From an uncultured Fidelibacterota bacterium (GTDB lineage Bacteria; Marinisomatota; Marinisomatia; Marinisomatales; UBA1611): a DNA stretch of 5,076 nucleotides. Below the pieces are notes generated by a model, which worked only from the letters and a program-made list of their open reading frames with translations, had not been told where the DNA came from and made no database searches. This document shows, in pieces, positions 1 to 5,076 of the stretch. The stretch spans positions 1-5,076 of the forward strand of contig CAJWHU010000114.1 of NCBI GenBank assembly GCA_913041325.1, written 5' to 3'. The position numbers were made by a program, and so were the translations under genes. Positions within the stretch are counted from its first letter, which is position 1. Every line of letters begins with the position of its first letter.

Positions 1-307
1 ACCCTGCTATGAGTACATCTTTTTGTGTGTGATCAATTGCCTCTCTTGCTAAATCAATAGCTTTTTTATGAAAAAAACTAAACTTATCTGATAGATTATT
101 AGCCTCTAATCTCTCTGGTGTTGTCGAATATGTATTGAGTGTAACAATTCTAGCCCCAGCTTCAATAAAATCTACATGTGCTTTTTTTACTAGTTCAGGC
201 TCTTTTAACATAACGTATGTTGACCAAAGCGGATGAGGGTCTGACTTCGAATTTTTTATAAGTTCTTGTCCCATTCCACCATCAAGAAGTATAATTTTTT
301 TTTGCAT
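1..307 (-). CDS. Homocysteine S-methyltransferase family protein (5' part only, runs off the left edge)
   Basis: The first 102 codons are visible; the rest lies beyond the window. Translation from the ATG at 307 starts MQKKIILLDGGMGQEL, the N-terminal signature of the homocysteine S-methyltransferase family (Pfam S-methyl_trans, a TIM barrel), where DGGMG forms the first strand and turn. Further matches are PLWSTYVML (residues 26-34), an EAGARIVTLNTY strand (49-60) and TPERLEANNL (63-72). Members transfer a methyl group from donors such as S-methylmethionine, betaine or methylated sulfur compounds to homocysteine, giving methionine in the cytoplasm. The zinc-binding cysteines lie in the C-terminal part of the family (about 300 residues in total) and cannot be checked. 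A GAGG ribosome site lies 7 nt before the ATG, and the gene begins 11 nt after livM, so cotranscription with the transporter is likely. The donor substrate is unknown. A nine-A run follows the start codon. Confidence 0.85.
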   Translation of the reverse strand, partial: MQKKIILLDGGMGQELIKNSKSDPHPLWSTYVMLKEPELVKKAHVDFIEAGARIVTLNTYSTTPERLEANNLSDKFSFFHKKAIDLAREAIDHTQKDVLIAG

Positions 308-314
308 TTAATAT

Positions 315-318
315 CCTC
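315..318 (-). promoter_or_regulatory. Ribosome binding site of the methyltransferase gene
   Basis: The minus strand reads GAGG, then seven bases, then the ATG at 307. It sits directly after the livM TAA stop (319-321). It supports the chosen start and shows the methyltransferase has its own translation signal inside the operon rather than an independent upstream region. Confidence 0.6.
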
Positions 319-1629
319 TTATTTGCCTTCTGGAAAAATACCTTTAGGCGAAAACCTTAAAACCAAAAGAAGAAGAAGACCCATCATTATATACCTCATA
401 TGAGCAGCATTGTTAATAAGATGTACTCGCAAAGAGTTGGTCTCACTTAAAGGACTTGTTACAAACTCAACTATAAATAGGCCAAAAGGTTCTGCCTCAA
501 CCCATAGGAACCAGACAAGAAATCCACCAATAATAGAACCGTAGTTGTTTCCCGTTCCACCGATAATAACCATAACCCAAACTGTAAAAGTGAATCTTAA
601 CGGTTGATATGCTATAGGAGTAAACTGACCTTCAAGAGTTGTTAGCATAGCGCCAGCCAGACCTACTACAGCAGAACCTAGTATAAAGATTTCAATATGC
701 CTTGCCTTTATATTTTTGCCCATCGCTCGTGCTGATACCTCATTATCTCTAATAGCGCGCATCATTCGACCCCAAGGAGATTTAAGAGCAATTTCAAATA
801 AAGAGAAAAGGACAATTAATACAGTTAGGAATAAAGATGAATAGCAAAGTTTTACAATTATTGATGATGTTTCAACGAGTGGAAACTGGTATCTTTCACA
901 AAATTCTATAAACCATTTACTTTCTTGAAGGCTTAACTCATAAGGCACCGGTCGAGGCAAAGCATTTACATTTTTTACTCCCCTAGTTAACCAGTCTTCA
1001 TTTTTTAGAACATAGATAATGGTTTCTGCAATACCCAACGTGGCAATTGCTAGATAATCACTTCGAAGACCAAGAGTTATTTTCCCGATAAGCCAAGCAA
1101 CAAATCCTGCTGCAATTGCTCCAATGATCCATGAAAATATTATTGGCATGCCGAAGCCCCCTAGAAAACCGGTTGCAGCCGGTTCAAAGGCTTCAATTTG
1201 TTCTACCGCTGGAGAGCCTATGAAATTTATGAAAAATAAGCCTATTATGATTGTGAGGGAAATTAATAGCCTTCGAGTTATTTTAGACAAGAGGATTCTC
1301 GTGTTCAGTAAGATGCAGATCGCGACAACAAGTCCAATAATCAATCCGCACAATAGTATTGAAAATCCACCTATGGATATTGTTTCCGTAACTGGAGGGT
1401 GAGATATCAGTACTGCTGCAAGCCCTCCTATAGCTGCGAATCCCATAATCCCAGCATTGAAAATCCCAGCGTAGCCAACTTGAATATTTACGCCCAAAGC
1501 CATGATTGCTGATATAATGCAAATGTTAAAGATCGCAAAAGCGACGTTCCAGCTCTGAAAAAATCCGACTAGAAAAAGGGCAGCAAAGAATATTGAAAAT
1601 ACTGTAAATCTTCTGTTCCAATAGTTCAT
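319..1629 (-). CDS. livM: Branched-chain amino acid-type ABC transporter permease, LivM family
   Basis: A 436-residue, very hydrophobic inner-membrane protein, one of the two channel subunits of a Liv/HAAT importer. Family marks are the N-terminal GYAGIFNAGIMGFAAIGG segment (52-69), YLAIATLGIAE (192-202), the cytoplasmic ATPase-coupling loop SPWGRMMRAIRDNE with RAMGKNI after it (284-307), the glycine-rich IIGGTGNNYGSIIGG pair (355-369) and the closing LRFSPKGIFPEG (424-435). About eight to ten membrane segments are plausible. Two polar loops are long: about 211-258 (with LPRPVPY) and about 377-410. Counting from the cytoplasmic coupling loop places both on the periplasmic side. The start overlaps the livH stop as ATGA (1626-1629), and the ribosome site is weak (GGAAA near 1636-1640), which suggests translational coupling to livH. 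The symbol is by family; the transported solute is not proven. Confidence 0.93.
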   Translation of the reverse strand: MNYWNRRFTVFSIFFAALFLVGFFQSWNVAFAIFNICIISAIMALGVNIQVGYAGIFNAGIMGFAAIGGLAAVLISHPPVTETISIGGFSILLCGLIIGLVVAICILLNTRILLSKITRRLLISLTIIIGLFFINFIGSPAVEQIEAFEPAATGFLGGFGMPIIFSWIIGAIAAGFVAWLIGKITLGLRSDYLAIATLGIAETIIYVLKNEDWLTRGVKNVNALPRPVPYELSLQESKWFIEFCERYQFPLVETSSIIVKLCYSSLFLTVLIVLFSLFEIALKSPWGRMMRAIRDNEVSARAMGKNIKARHIEIFILGSAVVGLAGAMLTTLEGQFTPIAYQPLRFTFTVWVMVIIGGTGNNYGSIIGGFLVWFLWVEAEPFGLFIVEFVTSPLSETNSLRVHLINNAAHMRYIMMGLLLLLVLRFSPKGIFPEGK

Positions 1630-2636
1630 ATCGTTTTTCCACTAAAAATGCCTGTTGGCCTAATAATCAAAACTATTACCAATATAATGAACGATACAGC
1701 GTATTTATAATCAGTAGCTAAAAATTGCATCATACTATCAGGAGCAAGATTTTCTGGAAGAATATACCCCAGCACTCGTTTGTATGCAAAAGTAACAATT
1801 AATTCCGATAGTGCTATTATGTATCCTCCGATAAATGCTCCAATCGGATTTCCAACTCCTCCTAGAATCGCGGCTGAGAAAATGGGAAGAAGCATTTGTA
1901 AAAATATGAAAGGCTTATAAATCTTGTCTAGCCCATATAAAACTCCTGCAAAAGTTGCAAGAGATCCAGCTATAATCCAGGTCACTAAAACCACCTTATT
2001 TGGGTCTATTCCAGATAAAAGAGCCAATTCCTCATTATCTGAAAAAGCTCTCATTGATTTTCCAGTTTTGGTTGAATTAAGAAACCAAAAAAGAGAAATA
2101 CTTAGAAAAAGTGTAATTCCAATGGTAAGAGCTTGAGTGGTTTTCAACCCAAAACCCTGCTCTAATCCAGTAAAATTTTTAAAATCTCTGACCGAAAAAA
2201 TAAAACGGACTCCATCATTAAAAGATTGGTCACCTGGCCCTATTATGAATCTTATTAGACCAGCAGTTAGAAACATAACTCCTATTGATGCAATTAGTGT
2301 TATTATTGGATCGGCTTTTTGTTTGCGATAAAAAGAAAAGACAAACTTTTCGATAACAATGCAATACAACACACAAAAGATTACTGCTATTGGAACAAAC
2401 AAAAGCGCAGTTGGTAAAAAAGAAAATGAAAAACCGTAGCTTTGACCTAGCCAAGTAAAAAGAATACATATCATAGTCCCAAATGACATTAGCTCTCCAT
2501 GTGCAAAATTTGAGAATCTTAAAACTGCATAGATTAGAGTTACCCCTAGAGCTCCAAGGGCTAACTGGCTTCCATAAGTAAGTCCTGGGATAACTATGAA
2601 ATTAATAATAAGTGCGAGAGCGTTAAAATAATCCAT
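1626..2636 (-). CDS. livH: Branched-chain amino acid-type ABC transporter permease, LivH family
   Basis: A 336-residue integral membrane protein, partner of LivM in the translocation channel. Recognisable family segments are LALGALGVTLIYAVLRFSNF followed by AHGELMSFG (25-53), the cytoplasmic coupling loop TKTGKSMRAFSDNEELALLSGID (starting at 189), ILGGVGNPIGAFIGGYIIALSE (starting at 257) and the terminal RPTGIFSGK (326-334), equivalent to the RPTGLFG-type ending of the family. It is somewhat longer than the roughly 290-310 residues common for LivH. The extra length lies in polar stretches at about 131-165 and 285-311, both outside the conserved core. The ATG follows the livF TAG with no gap, and GGAGG inside the end of livF supplies the ribosome site. 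It overlaps livM by 4 nt. The symbol denotes family membership, not a tested substrate. Confidence 0.93.
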   Translation of the reverse strand: MDYFNALALIINFIVIPGLTYGSQLALGALGVTLIYAVLRFSNFAHGELMSFGTMICILFTWLGQSYGFSFSFLPTALLFVPIAVIFCVLYCIVIEKFVFSFYRKQKADPIITLIASIGVMFLTAGLIRFIIGPGDQSFNDGVRFIFSVRDFKNFTGLEQGFGLKTTQALTIGITLFLSISLFWFLNSTKTGKSMRAFSDNEELALLSGIDPNKVVLVTWIIAGSLATFAGVLYGLDKIYKPFIFLQMLLPIFSAAILGGVGNPIGAFIGGYIIALSELIVTFAYKRVLGYILPENLAPDSMMQFLATDYKYAVSFIILVIVLIIRPTGIFSGKTI

Positions 2637-3341
2637 CTAGCCTCCGAGAAATGCTTTTCTGACTTCTTTATTTTTTAGAAGTGATGAACCTTTATCTGTA
2701 TATTTATTTTCTCCTTGAACTAAAACAAACCCTTTATTAGCAATAGCTAATGCCTGCTTTGCATTTTGTTCAACCATTAATATAGCTATTCCCTTAGAAG
2801 AAATTTCTGTTATTTTTTGAAACAGCTCTTTAACCACTATTGGAGATACACCAGCTGTCGGTTCATCTAGCATCAAAAGTTTCGGGTTCGTCATCAATGC
2901 TCTACCCACAGCAACCTGCTGCCTTTGGCCTCCAGATAATTCATTTAGTGTCTGCGATCTTTTTTCGTGAAGAATTGGGAAAAGAGAGAAAATATCTTGG
3001 ATATTTTTATCTATGTCTTTATTGTTTAAAAAGCCTCCCATCTCGAGATTTTCTAATACCGTCATTGAATTGAAAACATTATTTGTTTGTGGAACAAAGC
3101 CCATGCCAAGTCCAACTCGTTCTTGTGGTTTAAGATTGGTTATATCTTGGTTGTCAAACATTATTTGACCCTTTTTTAATCGTAACATTCCAAATATGGC
3201 TCTCATTGCTGTAGATTTTCCTGCACCATTGGGGCCTACTATGACTGCAATTTCTCCCTTATTAACAGATATTGTACAGCTGTTTAGAATGGTGGTTTCT
3301 CCATAACCCCCTAGCATCTCAGTTGCATTTAAAAACGCCAT
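2637..3341 (-). CDS. livF: ABC transporter ATP-binding protein, LivF family
   Basis: A 234-residue cytoplasmic ATPase, close to the 230-240 typical of LivF. In order: A-loop region GGYGETTIL (11-19), Walker A GPNGAGKST (36-44), Q-loop FVPQ with Gln85, ABC signature LSGGQ (135-139), Walker B LLMLDEP (155-161) with catalytic Glu160, and the switch region MVEQNA (189-194). Gln192 stands where most ABC ATPases have His; VEQN is normal for LivF and is not a defect. The protein should pair with the LivG-type subunit, so each nucleotide site combines parts of both. The start at 3341 is supported by AGAGAG 6 nt upstream; the next ATG (Met9) would cut into the first strand. It begins 12 nt after livG, and its TAG stop directly abuts the livH ATG. 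Confidence 0.95.
   Translation of the reverse strand: MAFLNATEMLGGYGETTILNSCTISVNKGEIAVIVGPNGAGKSTAMRAIFGMLRLKKGQIMFDNQDITNLKPQERVGLGMGFVPQTNNVFNSMTVLENLEMGGFLNNKDIDKNIQDIFSLFPILHEKRSQTLNELSGGQRQQVAVGRALMTNPKLLMLDEPTAGVSPIVVKELFQKITEISSKGIAILMVEQNAKQALAIANKGFVLVQGENKYTDKGSSLLKNKEVRKAFLGG
2641..2645 (-). promoter_or_regulatory. Ribosome binding site of livH, inside the end of livF
   Basis: The minus strand carries GGAGG within the last two sense codons of livF (the Gly-Gly C-terminus), followed by C, the TAG stop and the livH ATG, a spacing of only 4 nt. The livF coding end therefore doubles as the livH translation signal, so a ribosome finishing livF can pass directly to livH. Confidence 0.6.
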
Positions 3342-3347
3342 TAAAAT

Positions 3348-3353
3348 CTCTCT
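3348..3353 (-). promoter_or_regulatory. Ribosome binding site of livF
   Basis: The minus strand reads AGAGAG, then ATTTTA, then the ATG at 3341. The purine tract immediately follows the livG TAA stop (3354-3356) and fixes Met1 rather than Met9 as the livF start. Confidence 0.55.
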
Positions 3354-4106
3354 TTAAACACCAAGGTATGCTTCAATAACCTGGTCATTATTTTTTATTT
3401 TTTCGGCAGATCCACTAGTTAGAACAGATCCCTCTGTCATTACAATGATAGGATCACAAAGTTCAGAAATAAAATCAATATCGTGCTCAATCATGAAAAA
3501 TGTATAACCTCTTTCTGTGTTAAGACGCGCTATAGATTTTGAAATCTTCTTCAAAAGGGTTTTATTGACACCAGCACCAACCTCATCAAGAAGTACTATC
3601 TTTGCATCCACCATCATGGTCCTTCCGAGTTCCAATAATTTCTTTTGACCACCTGATAGAATTCCTGCCTTTTCATTTTGAAGGTGATCCAGTCCAAGAA
3701 AATCCATAACTTCAGATGCTCTTTCGTAATTTATCTTCTCTTCATGCTTAATTTTTTTTGCAAAAAGCCAAGTATTAACAATATTTTCACCAGTCTGGTG
3801 ACTAGGAACCATCATCAGGTTTTCTCTAACAGTAAGATTTTCAAACTCATGTGCTATTTGAAATGTCCTCAGCAAGCCTTTTTCAAATAGTTCATCTGAT
3901 CTCAAACCCGATATATCTTCATTATCAAGAGCTATTGAACCGCTATCTGCTTTATAGAAACCTGCAATTATATTAAAAAGAGTTGTTTTTCCGGCACCAT
4001 TGGGACCTATTAGCCCAGTGATCGTGCCTTTTTTTATTTCAATAGACACGTTTCTAACAGCTTGCAGACCACCGAAGCTTTTTGAAATATTTTTTAAAGT
4101 TATCAT
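3354..4106 (-). CDS. livG: ABC transporter ATP-binding protein, LivG family
   Basis: A 250-residue cytoplasmic ATPase, matching the usual LivG length of about 250-260. It shows Walker A GPNGAGKTT (34-42), Q-loop RTFQ with Gln83, the LivG-type insert around 100-125 between Q-loop and signature, ABC signature LSGGQ (150-154), Walker B VLLDE with Glu175, and the switch histidine in MIEHD (His208). The ending VIEAYLGV (243-250) is the classic LivG tail. The residue after the catalytic Glu is Val176 (LLDEVGAGVN) where most relatives have Pro. LivG forms the motor with LivF and drives the LivH-LivM channel. It is the first gene after the binding protein, across a 50-nt gap that holds a strong hairpin overlapping the probable ribosome site AGGG (4116-4119). 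The start at 4106 fits the conserved MITLKNISKSFGG opening. Confidence 0.95.
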   Translation of the reverse strand: MITLKNISKSFGGLQAVRNVSIEIKKGTITGLIGPNGAGKTTLFNIIAGFYKADSGSIALDNEDISGLRSDELFEKGLLRTFQIAHEFENLTVRENLMMVPSHQTGENIVNTWLFAKKIKHEEKINYERASEVMDFLGLDHLQNEKAGILSGGQKKLLELGRTMMVDAKIVLLDEVGAGVNKTLLKKISKSIARLNTERGYTFFMIEHDIDFISELCDPIIVMTEGSVLTSGSAEKIKNNDQVIEAYLGV

Positions 4107-4115
4107 TACTTTGTA

Positions 4116-4141
4116 CCCTGGCTAGCAAAAGCAAGCCAGGG
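4116..4141 (-). promoter_or_regulatory. Intercistronic RNA hairpin between binding-protein gene and livG, overlapping the livG ribosome site
   Basis: In the minus-strand transcript CCCUGGCU (from 4141-4134) pairs perfectly with AGCCAGGG (from 4123-4116). Inside this 8-bp stem there is one U-U mismatch (4133/4124), two more G-C pairs (4132-4131 with 4126-4125) and a UUUU loop (4130-4127). No U-tract follows; the next bases are UACAAAGUA and then the livG AUG, so it is not a classical intrinsic terminator. It begins 15 nt after the binding-protein stop. Such hairpins after a binding-protein gene commonly protect the upstream mRNA from 3' exonucleases or dampen downstream expression (known for malE-malF), which would give excess binding protein over membrane parts. 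The last four stem bases, AGGG, are the best ribosome site for livG (9 nt before the AUG), so the fold could also restrict livG translation. The structure is seen; the function is inferred. Confidence 0.7.
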
Positions 4142-4156
4142 CCTTTGACAATAATA

Positions 4157-5076
4157 TTATCTGTAAGCTACAGTAACATTCTTTTGGTTTTGCACTTCTA
4201 TTTGTGCATAATTCCCAGCACTTTCACCACCGCCTACGAGTTCAACGGCGGAAGCACCAACATAGTCTATATCCTTTCCATCTTCTATTAAATGGAGAGC
4301 TTTATCGAGTTCACCAGGATATATTTTCTCTCCTGGAGCATTTGCGATGTCCATTATTTTTGATTTATAGACTTGGCTGTCTGAAGACTTTGCAGCTTCC
4401 ATTGCAAGAAGCATAAGTGCAGCGGCATCATAGGATTCCATTGCAAACGGCCCACTCTTAAATCCTGCAGCAGTTGCCATATCGCTGAACTTTGCAGCGC
4501 CTGGGCTATCTGTCCCGGGAACTGTTCCAATTGAACCATTTAGACCGGATCCTATTTCTTTTGGTAGACCTTCACCTATCATACCATCTGGAAGGAAGAA
4601 AATGTCAAATGCACCAGTGTCCAATGAAGCTTGAATTATCCCGTTTCCTCCCTGGTCTAGGTATCCGGCAACAACCAAAATGTCTCCACCGGCCTGAGCT
4701 AGAGCGCCAACTTCAGCGCTATAGTCTCCCTTGTCAGTTTCATGCGGGGCACTTATTGTAACGGTACCGCCAGCAGCTTTATGATTTTCCTCAATACTAG
4801 CAGCCAACCCTTTTCCATAGTCATTGTTAACGTAGGATATAGCTATGTTAGTTAAGCCTTTTTCCTTTAAAATATCAGCTACTACCTGACCCTGACGTGC
4901 ATCAGAGGGTGCTGTTCTAAAGAAAAGACCATTATCCTCTACTGTGGATAAAGCAGGGGAAGTAGCTGAAGGAGATATCATAACCATTCCGTTAGCCATA
5001 GCTACTTGTTGAAGAATAGCTGTTGTAACGCCTGAGCAGTCAGCTCCCATAATCCCATTAACTTTATCTGAAGTAA
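4157..5076 (-). CDS. Periplasmic substrate-binding protein of a Liv/HAAT-type ABC transporter (N-terminus off the right edge)
   Basis: The frame is open through the right edge: codons before the internal Met at 5050 read TSDKVNGI, so that Met is not the start. About 305 C-terminal residues are visible; the family has roughly 370-400, so the signal peptide and first strands are missing. It is a type I periplasmic binding fold (Peripla_BP_6). Visible residues, counted from 5074: ADCSGVT (11-17), ISPSATSP (33-40), FFRTAPSDARQG (51-62), YVNNDYGKG (81-89), LPDGMIGE (161-168), YDAAALMLLAMEAA (215-228) and YPGELDKAL (252-260). From memory, the SATSP segment and the Tyr of DYGKG align with ligand-contacting regions of E. 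coli LivJ, and the Asp of LPDG with an acidic residue binding the ligand amino group. This suggests an amino-acid-like ligand, but its identity is open. GC is higher than in its neighbours, consistent with high expression and Ala/Gly-rich composition. Confidence 0.92.
   Translation of the reverse strand, partial: TSDKVNGIMGADCSGVTTAILQQVAMANGMVMISPSATSPALSTVEDNGLFFRTAPSDARQGQVVADILKEKGLTNIAISYVNNDYGKGLAASIEENHKAAGGTVTISAPHETDKGDYSAEVGALAQAGGDILVVAGYLDQGGNGIIQASLDTGAFDIFFLPDGMIGEGLPKEIGSGLNGSIGTVPGTDSPGAAKFSDMATAAGFKSGPFAMESYDAAALMLLAMEAAKSSDSQVYKSKIMDIANAPGEKIYPGELDKALHLIEDGKDIDYVGASAVELVGGGESAGNYAQIEVQNQKNVTVAYR

Noticed and set aside
1167..1184. Inverted repeat AACCGG / CCGGTT with a six-base loop
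   Set aside because: It is inside the livM coding region (about residues 149-155), only six base pairs, and explained by the codons; no sign of a regulatory role.
1124..1402. Plus-strand open frame of 92 codons
   Set aside because: It lies wholly antisense inside livM, has no recognisable domain, and the opposite frame has clear permease motifs. Other plus-strand frames (1924-2136, 2137-2331, 2840-3073, 3678-3890, 4082-4291, 4204-4416, 4492-4761) were rejected for the same reason.
2764..2775. LivF as a degenerate ATPase because Gln replaces the switch-loop His
   Set aside because: VEQN with Gln is the normal state for LivF-type subunits; the other catalytic motifs are intact and LivG keeps its His.
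4116..4141. Intrinsic transcription terminator after the binding-protein gene
   Set aside because: The stem is strong, but no U-tract follows on the minus strand, and livG starts only 10 nt later. Complete termination would leave the ATPase and permease genes without a visible promoter. It is kept as a processing, attenuation or translation element instead.
4157..5050. Methionine at 5050 as the start of the binding protein
   Set aside because: The frame continues upstream (TSDKVNGI) to the window edge, the ADCSGVT motif follows directly, and no signal peptide is present, so this is an internal Met of a protein cut by the window.
1..5076. Mobile element, CRISPR array, tRNA/rRNA, phage or defence genes
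   Set aside because: No terminal repeats, spaced direct repeats, transposase or recombinase motifs or RNA-gene signatures were seen; almost every base belongs to the transport operon.

Overview
The window holds one minus-strand transcription unit, read from right to left, that encodes an almost complete branched-chain-amino-acid-type (Liv/HAAT) ABC importer followed by the start of a methyltransferase gene. In transcription order: a periplasmic substrate-binding protein (4157-5076, N-terminus outside the window), a LivG-type ATPase (3354-4106), a LivF-type ATPase (2637-3341), a LivH-type permease (1626-2636), a LivM-type permease (319-1629) and the first 102 codons of a homocysteine S-methyltransferase-family protein (1-307, C-terminus outside the window). 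All reading frames are intact.

The genes are tightly packed. The junctions are 50 nt (binding protein/livG), 12 nt (livG/livF), 0 nt (livF stop directly followed by livH ATG), a 4-nt ATGA overlap (livH/livM) and 11 nt (livM/methyltransferase). No internal promoter or U-tract terminator is visible, so one operon whose promoter lies beyond the right edge is the simplest reading. The only notable non-coding element is a strong hairpin between the binding-protein and livG genes, whose 3' arm contains the likely livG ribosome binding site.

The binding protein should capture a solute in the periplasm and deliver it to the LivH-LivM channel, powered by the LivG/LivF ATPase pair. The transported solute cannot be read from sequence; 'Liv' is a family name here, and the linked methyltransferase makes a methylated amino acid or methyl donor worth considering.

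The DNA is AT-rich (sampled permease and ATPase lines are about 27-32% GC; sampled binding-protein lines about 45-55%). The protein flavour (long LivM, an ADCSGVT-containing binding protein, a PLWST-containing methyltransferase) resembles Liv systems I associate with marine Alphaproteobacteria such as AT-rich SAR11/SAR116-like or Rhodobacterales-related lineages. That assignment is inference from memory. I see no mobile element, CRISPR array, RNA gene or clearly new system; this is an ordinary transport operon with a few details worth checking.
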